Assembly (NCBI GenBank): GCA_043763625.1
Contig: JAYULL010000187.1
Span: 1-64,000, forward strand
DNA from: Rubrolithibacter sp043763625
Lineage (GTDB): Bacteria > Bacteroidota > Bacteroidia > Sphingobacteriales > Sphingobacteriaceae
Direction of reading: 5' to 3'
Length of the DNA stretch: 64,000 nt
The notes under the pieces are model-generated. The model was given only the letters and a program-made list of their open reading frames with translations, ran no database searches and was not told where the DNA came from. Positions 17,754-26,477 of the stretch are shown piece after piece (positions within the stretch are counted from its first letter, which is position 1; the number at the start of each line of letters is the position of its first letter). Both the position numbers and the translations under genes were made by a program.

Positions 17754-18986
17754 ATGAATCCTTACGAACAGAAGCGCCGATGGAAATTTCTCTTGCTTGC
17801 GTTTGCGGCAGTAATTGCCGGAGCTTCGTTATGGTATGCCAATTATTTGGTAAAAAACCTCTCGAAAGCGGAGCGTACTCGTGCCGAGGTTTGGGCTCAA
17901 ACGTTCCACAATATCATATCCATGGATGATAGTAACGATGAATCCATCACGTTTTTGTACACCTTAAGAGACAGCCTATCGGTTCCGGCTATCGTAACTG
18001 ATTCGGCAGACAGTATATTATATTGGAAAGGGCTCGACAGTACTAAAACAGCTTTTGCTATAGAAGCCGGAGGCGTTGAATCAGCAATTTTTAATAAGAA
18101 AGAGTACGACCCTAAATATTTCTTGCAGCAATTAAAAACAATGAAATCGCAACATCCGCCTATTGTGATTGAACTCGCAAACCGCGAAAAGCGATACATT
18201 TATTATAAAGATTCATCGCTTCTTACACAACTGCGGGTTTTCCCTTACATCCAACTTACGGTAATCGGCATCTTTTTAATTGTTGCATACTTGGTATTCA
18301 GCTCGTCGCGACGAACCGAGCAGGATTTGGTTTGGGTAGGAATGGCTAAAGAAACAGCCCATCAGCTCGGAACCCCGATATCGTCTCTTATGGCATGGAT
18401 TGAATTAGTAAAATCCAAATTTGATGCAGAAGATGAGCCGCTTATTGTGGAGATGGAGAAAGATTTGCACCGGCTCGAGATGGTTGCAGATCGTTTTTCA
18501 AAAATAGGTTCTAAAGCTGTCTTAAAAAGCTATAGCGTATTTGAAATTATAAAGGCATATGTAGATTATTTTAGAATTCGCACAAGCGAAAAAATAGAAT
18601 TTGTAGTGGGCGGGGATAAAGGCATTCCGGCATTACTAAACGTTCCGCTTTTTGATTGGGTGCTCGAAAATTTATTAAAAAACGCCGTTAACGCAATACA
18701 AGGGCACGGTAAAATAGAAGTTAAAATAACAGAAAGCCCTTCTAAAGAAGAAGTTTTTATAGATGTCTGCGATTCCGGAAAAGGAATACCGAGATTTAAA
18801 TTTGAAACAATTTTTCAACCGGGGTATACCACTCGAAAGCGGGGCTGGGGCCTGGGCTTATCGCTTACAAAACGAATTGTAGAAAACTATCACAAGGGCC
18901 AAATCTTTGTTAAAGATTCTGAACCGGGAAAAGGAACAACTATCAGAATAATTTTAAAAAATGTTAATTACACCACCTCAAGCTAA
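17754..18986 (+). CDS. Membrane-bound sensor histidine kinase
   Basis: A 410-residue kinase with two transmembrane helices (about 11-31 and 166-186) enclosing a roughly 135-residue extracytoplasmic sensor region. The catalytic core follows: H-box MAKETAHQLGTPISSL with phospho-acceptor His203, N-box VLENLLKNAVNAI, G1 DSGKGIP and G2 GWGLGLSLTKRIV. Start chosen at ATG 17754; the in-frame TTG at 17715 would only translate a pyrimidine-rich repeat. No response regulator is adjacent, so its partner is elsewhere. The last 26 bases overlap the next gene, implying coupling to the DinB-family protein. Confidence 0.92.
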   Translation: MNPYEQKRRWKFLLLAFAAVIAGASLWYANYLVKNLSKAERTRAEVWAQTFHNIISMDDSNDESITFLYTLRDSLSVPAIVTDSADSILYWKGLDSTKTAFAIEAGGVESAIFNKKEYDPKYFLQQLKTMKSQHPPIVIELANREKRYIYYKDSSLLTQLRVFPYIQLTVIGIFLIVAYLVFSSSRRTEQDLVWVGMAKETAHQLGTPISSLMAWIELVKSKFDAEDEPLIVEMEKDLHRLEMVADRFSKIGSKAVLKSYSVFEIIKAYVDYFRIRTSEKIEFVVGGDKGIPALLNVPLFDWVLENLLKNAVNAIQGHGKIEVKITESPSKEEVFIDVCDSGKGIPRFKFETIFQPGYTTRKRGWGLGLSLTKRIVENYHKGQIFVKDSEPGKGTTIRIILKNVNYTTSS

Positions 18987-19473
18987 CGAATACGGAGCCT
19001 TTTACGCAAATTATATTGCTCAAGTAACCGATGATGTTTTATTCGAATTAAAAAATCAAGTAAAAAGCGTTGCCGATTTTATGAAAGCAATTCCTTCCGA
19101 GAAACAGCATTACGCTTATGCAGAAGGTAAATGGACCATAAAAGAATTGCTGGGCCACCTGGTAGATACAGAACGCGTTATGTCTTATCGCTTGCTTCGC
19201 TTCTCTCGGAAGGATTCAACGGATTTACCGGGCTTTGAGGAGAACGATTATGTTCTAAATTCAACCTTCCTTCAAAGAGATTTCAATGATTTAATAGACG
19301 AATTTACAGCAGTTCGTAAAAGTAATCTGTATTTAATAACCTCTCTTACCGAAGAACAACTTGCTTTATCCGGCTCGGCAAATAACAATAAGGTAAGCGT
19401 AAAGGCTTTGTTGTTTATCATGGCGGGGCATGTAAAGCATCATATCCGAATTTTAAAAGAGCGTTATCTATAA
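18961..19473 (+). CDS. DinB family protein (DinB_2-like four-helix bundle)
   Basis: A 170-residue soluble protein with the DinB/YfiT-type four-helix bundle. Metal-binding histidines lie in KELLGHLVDTERVMSYR and in the C-terminal MAGHVKHHIRILKERYL, the usual layout. Some members are thiol-dependent transferases (mycothiol or bacillithiol), but most are uncharacterized, so I do not assign a reaction. It starts inside the end of the histidine kinase gene (26-base overlap, different frame), suggesting co-expression. Confidence 0.85.
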   Translation: MLITPPQANEYGAFYANYIAQVTDDVLFELKNQVKSVADFMKAIPSEKQHYAYAEGKWTIKELLGHLVDTERVMSYRLLRFSRKDSTDLPGFEENDYVLNSTFLQRDFNDLIDEFTAVRKSNLYLITSLTEEQLALSGSANNNKVSVKALLFIMAGHVKHHIRILKERYL

Positions 19474-19604
19474 CGCTAGGCACCTTTTTAATACGTCTTT
19501 ATTTTATTCATAAAAAATTTTAACAGAAGCTTTATCAATGCGAAGTGTGCCAACCATACCCCCAACAAAACTTTCTGATTTTCTTTTTTTAAGCAAGTTA
19601 TGGT

Positions 19605-19612
19605 TAGATTTG
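19605..19612 (+). promoter_or_regulatory. Candidate -7 promoter element of pdhA
   Basis: TAGATTTG fits TAnnTTTG, 23 bases before the pdhA ATG. No clear -33 element; a T-rich tract lies upstream. Confidence 0.5.
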
Positions 19613-19635
19613 CGGCCAAATCACACATTTAAAGA

Positions 19636-20631
19636 ATGAGACCGGTAGAAATTACTAAAGATACTTATCTGCAGTGGTACGAATCCATGCAGCTGATGCG
19701 CAAATTTGAAGAAAAGGCAGGTCAGCTGTACGGACAGCAAAAAATTCGAGGCTTCTGTCATCTTTATATCGGTCAAGAGGCAGTTGTTGCAGGAGCAATG
19801 TCTGTACTTCGCCACGAAGACTCAATGATTACCACCTATCGCGACCATGCCCATGCTCTTTCTAAAGGCATGCCGGCTCGTGATCTAATGGCTGAACTTT
19901 ACGGAAAAGCAACAGGTTGCTCGAAAGGTAAAGGCGGTTCCATGCATATATTTAGCAAAGAGCATAAATTTTTCGGCGGACATGCTATAGTCGGCGCACA
20001 AATTCCGCTTGGTGCCGGTATCGCTTTTGCGGAACAATATTTAGGAAATGACAATGTGAATGTATGTTATATGGGTGATGGCGCAGTGCGTCAAGGAGCT
20101 TTAAACGAGACTTTTAACATGGCAATGTTGTGGAAACTTCCGGTAATTTTTGTTTGCGAAAACAACGGTTATGCCATGGGAACTTCGGTTGCCCGCACTA
20201 CCAACATGATTGATATATATAAAATAGGGTTAGGTTTTGATATGCCTTGTGCCCCGGTTGACGGAATGGATCCGGTTGCAGTACATAACGCAATGGACGA
20301 AGCTGTGTTAAGGGCACGCCGCGGCGAAGGACCGACATTCTTGGAAATGCGAACTTATCGTTATAAAGGGCATTCCATGTCGGATCCGGCAAAGTATCGT
20401 ACGAAAGAAGAACTCGAGCAATACAAGGCTAAGGATCCAATTGAAGTTGTTAAGAAAGCAGTTATTGATAATAAATATGCCGATGAGGCTTGGATTGAAG
20501 GTGTAAATCAAAAAATTAAAGATATCATCGATGATGCGGTGAAATTTGCAGAAGAATCTCCATGGCCTGATCCCTCAGAATTATATAAAGACGTTTACAT
20601 GGAGCCCGATTATCCTTTTATCACTAGCTAA
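19636..20631 (+). CDS. pdhA: Pyruvate dehydrogenase E1 component, alpha subunit
   Basis: A 331-residue thiamine-diphosphate enzyme subunit that decarboxylates pyruvate with E1 beta. It carries the E1-alpha signatures: RKFEEKAGQLYGQQKIRGFCHLYIGQEA at the N-terminus, TTYRDHAHALSKG, GKGGSMHIF, and the TPP motif GDGAVRQGALNETFNMA...VCENN. The phosphorylation-loop region RYKGHSMSDPAKYR is present. It is followed after 33 bases by the E2 gene. The beta subunit and E3 are not in this window, so the complex is encoded in at least two places. Confidence 0.96.
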   Translation: MRPVEITKDTYLQWYESMQLMRKFEEKAGQLYGQQKIRGFCHLYIGQEAVVAGAMSVLRHEDSMITTYRDHAHALSKGMPARDLMAELYGKATGCSKGKGGSMHIFSKEHKFFGGHAIVGAQIPLGAGIAFAEQYLGNDNVNVCYMGDGAVRQGALNETFNMAMLWKLPVIFVCENNGYAMGTSVARTTNMIDIYKIGLGFDMPCAPVDGMDPVAVHNAMDEAVLRARRGEGPTFLEMRTYRYKGHSMSDPAKYRTKEELEQYKAKDPIEVVKKAVIDNKYADEAWIEGVNQKIKDIIDDAVKFAEESPWPDPSELYKDVYMEPDYPFITS

Positions 20632-20664
20632 CAAATCGTTTATCCTTATTTAAAAATATAGAAT

Positions 20665-22332
20665 ATGGCTGAAGTTGTACGTATGCCTAAAATGAGCGAC
20701 ACCATGACAGAAGGTGTTATCGCGAAATGGCATAAAAAAGTTGGCGACAAAGTGAGTTCGGGGGACTTAGTTGCCGATATCGAAACTGATAAAGCCACCA
20801 TGGACTTCGAATCGTTTCAAGAGGGAACCTTATTATATATCGGTGCGAAAGAAGGTTCTGCCGTGCCTGTTGATTCTGTTATTGCTGTAGTAGGTGCTGA
20901 AGGAGAAGATTATAAAACTGTCTTAGAGAGTTCAGGAGAGGCAAAAGTAGAAAAGGTTGAAGTAGCGCCGGAAACTGCCGAAACAAGCGATAAGCCGGAA
21001 ACTAAAGCTGTAGAAGAAGAGCCCGGAATTGATCCTGAATCTGTGGGCGCTACAATCATCCGAATGCCGCTTTTAAGTGATACAATGACTGAGGGCGTTA
21101 TCGCCGAATGGCACAAAAAAGTTGGCGATAAAGTTAAAAGTGATGATACTTTAGCGGACGTAGAAACCGATAAGGCAACTATGGAAGTTACAGCTTATGC
21201 GGAAGGGACTTTGCTTTATGTAGGTGTAGAAAAAGGACAAGCTGCAAAAGTAAATGATGTTATCGCCATCGTAGGTAAAGAAGGAACAGACGTTCAGGCC
21301 TTATTAAAAGGCGGTAAGGCGGCTCCTCAAGGCGATGCTAAACCTCAAGAAGCTAAACCTGAACATAAAGAAGATGTTCTGCAAGAAAGTTCTTCCTCGG
21401 ATTCAGACCTAAGAATTAAAGCTTCGCCTTTAGCTAAGAAAATCGCAAAAGACAAAGGAATAAATCTAAATCAGGTTAAAGGAAGTGCGGAAGGCGGACG
21501 GATTGTTAAAAAAGACGTGGAAGAATTTACTCCTGCGGCTAAACCTCAGGAAGTCAAACATGCAGAAAGCACTGCTGCCGTACCACAAACCCCGGTGGCT
21601 CCTGCAGGAAAACAAGAAACTCCGGTTTCTATCCCTCAATACATAGGCGAAGAAAAATTTACCGAGAAACCGGTTACGCAGATGCGTAAAATAATTGCTA
21701 AACGCCTTTCGGAAAGTTTATTTACTGCTCCGCATATCTTTGTTACGATGAGCATTGATATGGACAGTGCTATGGCTGCCCGTGTTAAAATGAATGAATT
21801 TTCTCCGGTAAAAATATCTTTTAACGATATCGTATTAAAGGCTTCGGCAATAGCTTTAAAACAACATCCGTCAATTAATTCTTCTTGGCTAGGAGATAAG
21901 ATTCGCGTAAACGAACATGTAAATATTGGAGTAGCCGTTGCTGTCGACGAAGGCTTAGTAGTTCCGGTGGTACGTTTCGCCGACGGTAAATCTTTGTCGC
22001 ACATCTCCATGGAGGTCAAAGATTTTGCTCAAAAGGCCAAATCGAAGAAATTACAGCCATCCGAAATGGAAGGCTCCACTTTCACCATTTCAAATTTAGG
22101 AATGTTCGGAGTAGATGAGTTTACGGCAATTATTAATTCTCCTAACGCAGCAATATTAGCTGTCAGCGGAATCCAACAAGTACCTGTAGTTAAAAACGGA
22201 GCTGTTGTTCCGGGAAATGTAATGAAAGTAACCTTAAGCGGCGATCATCGAGTAGTAGACGGAGCGAGTGCTGCGGCATATCTGCAAACTTTAAAATCTT
22301 TGTTAGAAGAACCGGTTAGACTATTAGTTTAA
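20665..22332 (+). CDS. pdhC: Pyruvate dehydrogenase E2, dihydrolipoamide acetyltransferase (two lipoyl domains)
   Basis: A 555-residue E2 core with two N-terminal lipoyl domains. Each has the lipoylation motif, ETDKATMDFES near residue 40 and ETDKATMEVTA near residue 174. An Ala/Pro/Glu linker follows, then a peripheral-subunit-binding domain (IKASPLAKKIAKDKGINLNQVKGSAEGGRIVKKDVEEF near 250-287), a second linker, and the catalytic acetyltransferase domain ending with DHRVVDGASAA, which holds the active-site His. It transfers acetyl groups to CoA. Probably co-transcribed with pdhA. A terminator-like hairpin follows. Confidence 0.96.
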   Translation: MAEVVRMPKMSDTMTEGVIAKWHKKVGDKVSSGDLVADIETDKATMDFESFQEGTLLYIGAKEGSAVPVDSVIAVVGAEGEDYKTVLESSGEAKVEKVEVAPETAETSDKPETKAVEEEPGIDPESVGATIIRMPLLSDTMTEGVIAEWHKKVGDKVKSDDTLADVETDKATMEVTAYAEGTLLYVGVEKGQAAKVNDVIAIVGKEGTDVQALLKGGKAAPQGDAKPQEAKPEHKEDVLQESSSSDSDLRIKASPLAKKIAKDKGINLNQVKGSAEGGRIVKKDVEEFTPAAKPQEVKHAESTAAVPQTPVAPAGKQETPVSIPQYIGEEKFTEKPVTQMRKIIAKRLSESLFTAPHIFVTMSIDMDSAMAARVKMNEFSPVKISFNDIVLKASAIALKQHPSINSSWLGDKIRVNEHVNIGVAVAVDEGLVVPVVRFADGKSLSHISMEVKDFAQKAKSKKLQPSEMEGSTFTISNLGMFGVDEFTAIINSPNAAILAVSGIQQVPVVKNGAVVPGNVMKVTLSGDHRVVDGASAAAYLQTLKSLLEEPVRLLV

Positions 22333-22349
22333 TCAGAACATAATAATAT

Positions 22350-22388
22350 AAAAGAAACCTGTACTGAAAAGTGCGGGTTTTCTTTTTT
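22350..22388 (+). terminator. Terminator after pdhA-pdhC
   Basis: An imperfect A/G-rich arm (AAAAGAAACCTGTACT) pairs with AGTGCGGGTTTTCTTTT around a GAAA loop and is followed by T residues. It lies 18 bases after the E2 stop. Confidence 0.75.
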
Positions 22389-22474
22389 GTAGGGCTTTTC
22401 ATTTACAGCGATGACTAATGCAGTAATATCTCGGGCAACTACAATAAACTAAAAACCACCCCCTTTCCCGAAAT

Positions 22475-23662
22475 CTATAATACCCGGCACAACAAGCCCT
22501 TTAAGTATTCCCCTTCCGGAAAAGAAGCTCTTACCGGATGATCATCAGGTTGACAAAATTGGTAAATAAACTGAATTTCTTTTCCGGCATCTAAAGCGGC
22601 CCAAGCCAGAATCTGTTTAAATGTAAGCATGTCTACGGCGCCCGAGCATGAGAAGGTGGCCAAGAGTCCGCCTTTTTTTAATAGCATCATTCCTATTCGG
22701 TTAAGATCCTTATAGGCTCTTGAAGCCTTATCAAGCTTAGAGCGTGACGGGGCATATTTAGGGGGATCAAGAATAATAATATCGAATTCCTCTTTAGCTT
22801 CCCTAAGTGCTCTTAATTGCTTGTTTACGTCTGACTGAAACGTAGAAGCTTTAGTCGAATCGAAGTTATTGATCGTGATATTTTTTTGCAGGGTTTCGAT
22901 AGCAAGACCGGAACTGTCGACACTAATTACCTCTTTAGCGCCGGCATTGAGGGCATTAAGTGTAAACCCCCCGGAATAGGAAAAACAATCTAATACTCTT
23001 TTGTTTCCGGCATATTCAGCTACAATTTTTCTGTTGTCACGCTGGTCACAGAAAAAGCCCGATTTTTGACCTTCAGCGATACTTACCCTATACTTAATTC
23101 CGTTTTCAAGAACTTCTACAAATTCCGGGGGCTCTTCTCCGCGGAGCTTTCCCGCAGAGGGAAATAATCCTTCATGCTCACGAGCCACTGCATCGCTGCG
23201 TTCAAAAATACCGTTAGAATTTATCGCTTTCTGTAATTCATCCAGAAGTAGATGTTTTACTTTTTCAATACCTGCTGAATGAATTTGAACCGAAAGGTAA
23301 TCCGCGTACTTGTCTACGATTAATCCCGGTAGGTAGTCTGCCTCTGCAAAAATTAACCTAAATGTATTGGTATGGTGTGAATTGAGAAGCTTTTCGCGAG
23401 CCGCTAAAGCCGAGCCTACTTTGTTTCTCCACCATGCTTCATCAATACCTATTTTCTCGTTCCACTCAAGTAGCCTTACTGCTACTCTTGAGGATGAATT
23501 GTAAAATCCGTAAGCTAAAAAATCCCCTCTATAATCTACCAGGCGTATTATCTCTCCATCTTCAATTTCGGCTTTAGGCTGTTCTATTGCACCTGAAAAA
23601 ACCCAAGGATGATGTTGTTTTACTGCTTTTTCTTTGCCTTTGCGAAGCTGTACGGAGTTCAT
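22475..23662 (-). CDS. Class I SAM-dependent rRNA methyltransferase, RlmI-like (PUA domain)
   Basis: A 395-residue protein with an N-terminal PUA domain (LRKGKEKAVKQHHPWVFSGAIEQPKAEIEDGEIIRLVDYRGDFLAYGFYN), a linker domain, and a Rossmann methyltransferase: SAM motif LDCFSYSGGFTLNALNAGAKEVISVDSS, motif IV LDPPKYAPSRS, motif VI TFSCSG. This is the architecture of RlmI, which makes m5C1962 in 23S rRNA in E. coli. The assignment is to the family, since related enzymes may modify other sites. It stands alone, convergent with the pdh genes. Confidence 0.9.
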   Translation of the reverse strand: MNSVQLRKGKEKAVKQHHPWVFSGAIEQPKAEIEDGEIIRLVDYRGDFLAYGFYNSSSRVAVRLLEWNEKIGIDEAWWRNKVGSALAAREKLLNSHHTNTFRLIFAEADYLPGLIVDKYADYLSVQIHSAGIEKVKHLLLDELQKAINSNGIFERSDAVAREHEGLFPSAGKLRGEEPPEFVEVLENGIKYRVSIAEGQKSGFFCDQRDNRKIVAEYAGNKRVLDCFSYSGGFTLNALNAGAKEVISVDSSGLAIETLQKNITINNFDSTKASTFQSDVNKQLRALREAKEEFDIIILDPPKYAPSRSKLDKASRAYKDLNRIGMMLLKKGGLLATFSCSGAVDMLTFKQILAWAALDAGKEIQFIYQFCQPDDHPVRASFPEGEYLKGLLCRVL

Positions 23663-23722
23663 AACCGCAAACTTACATCATTTCTTTCCGGCTGCAAGTC
23701 TGTTTTTTTTTACCTTTAAGCT

Positions 23723-24058
23723 ATGGAACAAATTTCGTGGCAAGAGTTTGAAAAAGTAGAATTACGTGCCGGAACTATTGTAGAAGTACTTGATTTCCCT
23801 GAAGCAAAAAGGCCTGCTTATAAAATTAAAGCTGATTTTGGTGAGTTCGGAATTAAGTGGAGCAGCGCCCAAATAGCAAAGCTTTACAGTAAAGAAGAAC
23901 TTGCCGGAAGGCAAATTATAGGAGTGATAAACTTTCCGAAAAAACAGATAGGAAAATTTTTGTCTGAGTTTTTAGTTACCGGCTTTGCAAATCAAAACGG
24001 CGATATAGTACTTGCTTCTATCGATAAAAAAGTACCCGAGGGAAATAAACTGATTTGA
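23723..24058 (+). CDS. csaA: tRNA-binding-domain protein CsaA
   Basis: A 111-residue stand-alone EMAP/tRNA-binding OB-fold. FEKVELRAGTIVEVLDFPEAKRPAYKI, GIKWSSAQI, INFPKKQIGKFLSEFLVTG and VPEGNKLI align well with Bacillus CsaA, reported as an export chaperone and tRNA-like binder. Its stop overlaps the following deaminase start (TGATG), so the two are translationally coupled. Confidence 0.9.
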   Translation: MEQISWQEFEKVELRAGTIVEVLDFPEAKRPAYKIKADFGEFGIKWSSAQIAKLYSKEELAGRQIIGVINFPKKQIGKFLSEFLVTGFANQNGDIVLASIDKKVPEGNKLI

Positions 24059-24534
24059 TGAAATACATAAAATTTACCGGTGAATCTCATATAACTCCTG
24101 ACGAGTTTTTTATGGGTGAAGCGCTAAAGGAAGCGAAATTTGCATTGGAGCAAGATGAAGTCCCGATAGGCGCCGTAATCGTTTCAAACGGAAAAATTAT
24201 CGGAAAAGGCCACAATCTAACGGAACGGCTTAATGATGTTACCGCTCACGCCGAAATGCAGGCTTTTACTGCCGCTGCAAATTGTCTCGGCGGGAAGTAT
24301 TTGAAGGACTGCACTTTATACGTCACCGTTGAACCTTGCGTGATGTGCGCAGGTGCCGCATTCTGGACTCAAATTAGTCGAATTGTTTTTGGTGCATATG
24401 ATGTTAATCGAGGTTTCCTCCGGCTTGGCAAGAAAATAACACACCCAAAAACGGAAATTACGGGGGGTGTTAAGGAAAGGGAGTGCCGCGATTTAATTAA
24501 AGATTTTTTTTTACAAAAGAGAAATAAAACTTGA
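24058..24534 (+). CDS. tadA: tRNA-specific adenosine deaminase / nucleoside deaminase family
   Basis: A 158-residue zinc cytidine-deaminase-fold enzyme. Zinc and catalytic residues are His64-Ala-Glu66 (HAEMQA) and Pro-Cys94-Val-Met-Cys97 (PCVMC). The sequence around them (EVPIGAVIVSNGKIIGKGHN, LYVTVEPCVMCAGA, RIVFGAYD) is that of TadA, which makes inosine at position 34 of tRNA-Arg. The C-terminus (HPKTEITGGVKERECRDLIKDFF) is also TadA-like. Start taken at ATG 24058, overlapping the csaA stop by one base. A guanine-deaminase role cannot be wholly excluded. Confidence 0.88.
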   Translation: MKYIKFTGESHITPDEFFMGEALKEAKFALEQDEVPIGAVIVSNGKIIGKGHNLTERLNDVTAHAEMQAFTAAANCLGGKYLKDCTLYVTVEPCVMCAGAAFWTQISRIVFGAYDVNRGFLRLGKKITHPKTEITGGVKERECRDLIKDFFLQKRNKT

Positions 24535-24567
24535 AATGGAATTTTAACGATTTACAGGCATAGAAGC

Positions 24568-24575
24568 TATATTTG
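24568..24575 (+). promoter_or_regulatory. Candidate -7 promoter element of superoxide dismutase
   Basis: TATATTTG matches TAnnTTTG, 36 bases before the dismutase ATG and after the tadA stop. Confidence 0.5.
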
Positions 24576-24611
24576 TGTTCTTTACATTGTTTAACCCTAA
24601 AACTAAATATT

Positions 24612-25223
24612 ATGGCATTTTCACTACCGGCGTTACCATACGCAACAGATGCATTAGAACCTACAATAGACAGAGCAACAATGGAAATCCACCACGGCAA
24701 GCATCACCAAGCCTATGTGGATAACCTGAACAAAGCCTTAGCGGGAACCGAAGGAGAAAATGCAACCATTGAAGATCTATTAAAAAATATATCAAAATAT
24801 CCCGCCCCGGTACGAAACAATGGAGGCGGTCATTATAACCATACTCTGTTTTGGTCTATCTTATCACCCAGCACAGGCGGCGAACCAAGTGGAGAGTTAG
24901 CATCAGCTATTATTGAAGCTTTCGGTTCTGTAGACGAATTAAAGAAGAAAATAGCTGAAGCAGGCGCAACCCGTTTCGGCTCGGGTTGGGCTTGGTTAAC
25001 TGTCAGTGCCGACGGTAAACTTCAAGTTTCTTCAACACCGAATCAAGATAACCCCTTAATGGATGTTGCAGAAGTTAAGGGAACTCCTATTTTGGGTATT
25101 GACGTTTGGGAACATGCTTATTATCTGAAATATCAGAACAAACGCCCTGATTACCTTGTCGCAGTTTGGAATGTAGTTAATTGGGATGAGGTATCAGAAC
25201 GTTACATCAAGGCGAAAAAATAA
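24612..25223 (+). CDS. Superoxide dismutase, Fe/Mn family
   Basis: A 203-residue cytoplasmic dismutase. Metal ligands appear in order: His27 (HHGKHHQAYVDNLN), His in NHTLFW, and DVWEHAYYLKYQNKRPDY with Asp and His. The Gly/Gln pattern that separates Fe from Mn forms cannot be called with confidence by eye, so no letter is given. The start is ATG 24612 (MAFSLPALPYATDALEP); the open frame upstream to 24573 is leader. It is followed by a strong terminator, a tiny lipoprotein gene and oxyR, an oxidative-stress neighbourhood. Confidence 0.95.
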   Translation: MAFSLPALPYATDALEPTIDRATMEIHHGKHHQAYVDNLNKALAGTEGENATIEDLLKNISKYPAPVRNNGGGHYNHTLFWSILSPSTGGEPSGELASAIIEAFGSVDELKKKIAEAGATRFGSGWAWLTVSADGKLQVSSTPNQDNPLMDVAEVKGTPILGIDVWEHAYYLKYQNKRPDYLVAVWNVVNWDEVSERYIKAKK

Positions 25224-25248
25224 TCCTATAGGTAAAACTTTTTAATTG

Positions 25249-25282
25249 AAAGTAGTGTATTTAACAATGCACTACTTTTTTT
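25249..25282 (+). terminator. Terminator after superoxide dismutase
   Basis: A 9-bp perfect stem AAAGTAGTG (25249-25257) / CACTACTTT (25270-25278) runs into a T tract. Confidence 0.88.
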
Positions 25283-25300
25283 ATTTGAAATTTTACTGTC

Positions 25301-25468
25301 ATGAGAAATAGAATATTATTTGCAGCCCTTATTTTGGTTACTCTGCTTACAAGTTGCGAAGTTGTGGGCGATATTTTTAAAGCAGGCGCTTATACCGCTA
25401 TAATTGGTATTGTTATAGTTGTTGCATTAATTCTTTGGCTATTTAATCGCTTTCGCGGGAGAAGTTAA
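25301..25468 (+). CDS. Small lipoprotein with C-terminal transmembrane helix (55 aa)
   Basis: A short gene translating as MRNRILFAALILVTLLTSCE, then VVGDIFKAGAYTAIIGIVIV and VALILWLFNRFRGRS. It has a lipobox LTSC (Cys19) and a strongly hydrophobic helix at about 31-48 ending in a basic tail. From memory, similar 50-60-residue proteins with a CEVVGDIFKAG-like core are widespread and unnamed in Bacteroidota; I have not verified this. It is preceded by a terminator and convergent with oxyR, the last 4 bases overlapping. Function unknown; a small envelope or stress-related membrane protein is a guess from its position between sod and oxyR. Confidence 0.75.
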   Translation: MRNRILFAALILVTLLTSCEVVGDIFKAGAYTAIIGIVIVVALILWLFNRFRGRS

Positions 25469-26403
25469 ACAAAGATTTGCATAACTTCTTTGCTGTTTCG
25501 GCTTTGCATTTTTTCCGGAACTGCCTGAAGTATTTCACTTTGTAAAGCAGAAATAACGGTTCGTTTAGCAAAGCTTCGCGGAACAACAATACTAATTTCT
25601 CTTACGGGTCCGGGAGACTTAAAAGGCCGTATCCGCTCTAATTGTTGTTGGGTAAAGTTTAAAATACTCAACTCCGGAAGTATGGTTATACCTCCCTTAA
25701 TATCAACCAATCTCTTAAGGGTTTCGATACTTCCGGTGTTATACTCTAATATCCTGTCATTTTCTTGCTTTCTTTTCCGGCATAAGTTAAGAATCTGATT
25801 TCGCATACAATGCCCTTCATTCAGCAACCATAAATGTTGCGTATCAATGTCGGCAGCTTGAATCTCTTTCTTCTTTTTAAGGGGATCTGATTCAGCAAGG
25901 TAAGCAACAAAACCTTCATAATAAATCGGAATCTCTTTTAAAGCCTTATCCTCAACCGGAGTTGACAGGATTCCGCAATCCAATAATCCTAACTTAATAC
26001 TTTGGATAATTTGATCAGTAGTATATTCCGAAATTATCAGTTGTATCTTCGGAAATTTTAGAGAGAAGCCTGCTGTAATTTGCGGAAACAGGTATGGAGC
26101 TACTGTAGGTATTACCCCGATTTTCAACTCTCCCGCAAGTTCGTTTTTAAAATCAGCAACAATTTCCTCAAGCTTGGCCGTTTCTGAAAGAATATCTCGT
26201 GCCTGCTCAATTATTCTCAAGCCTATTGGAGTTGGCGAAACCGGTTGCTTACTTCTATCAAAAAGCTTTACGCCCAAGCCGTCTTCTAATTTTTGAACTT
26301 GCACGCTTAATGTAGGCTGGGTAACAAAACACTTTTCTGCAGCAACAACAAAACTTCGATAGGTATCAATAGCAATTATATATTCTAATTGAACAAGAGT
26401 CAT
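25465..26403 (-). CDS. oxyR: LysR-family hydrogen peroxide sensor OxyR
   Basis: A 312-residue LysR-type regulator. It has an N-terminal winged helix-turn-helix (LVQLEYIIAIDTYRSFVVAAEKCFVTQPTLSVQVQKLEDGLGVKLFDR) and a periplasmic-binding-like effector domain. Two cysteines in NEGHCMRNQILNLC fall at residues 199 and 208, the same numbers as the redox-switch cysteines of E. coli OxyR. It should therefore sense H2O2 by disulfide formation and activate peroxide-defence genes. It lies next to sod and upstream of a terminator that insulates it from glmS, transcribed toward it on the same strand. Confidence 0.94.
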   Translation of the reverse strand: MTLVQLEYIIAIDTYRSFVVAAEKCFVTQPTLSVQVQKLEDGLGVKLFDRSKQPVSPTPIGLRIIEQARDILSETAKLEEIVADFKNELAGELKIGVIPTVAPYLFPQITAGFSLKFPKIQLIISEYTTDQIIQSIKLGLLDCGILSTPVEDKALKEIPIYYEGFVAYLAESDPLKKKKEIQAADIDTQHLWLLNEGHCMRNQILNLCRKRKQENDRILEYNTGSIETLKRLVDIKGGITILPELSILNFTQQQLERIRPFKSPGPVREISIVVPRSFAKRTVISALQSEILQAVPEKMQSRNSKEVMQIFV

Positions 26404-26424
26404 AAGTAAATTGCTTTATACAAA

Positions 26425-26457
26425 AACAGTCCGTAGTAAATATAACCACGGACTGTT
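26425..26457 (-). terminator. Terminator between glmS and oxyR
   Basis: A perfect 10-bp stem AACAGTCCGT (26425-26434) / ACGGACTGTT (26448-26457). Read on the minus strand it ends in a U-rich run (TGTTTTTG), so it terminates glmS just before oxyR. Confidence 0.88.
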
Positions 26458-26477
26458 TAATAACAATTATCTGAGTA

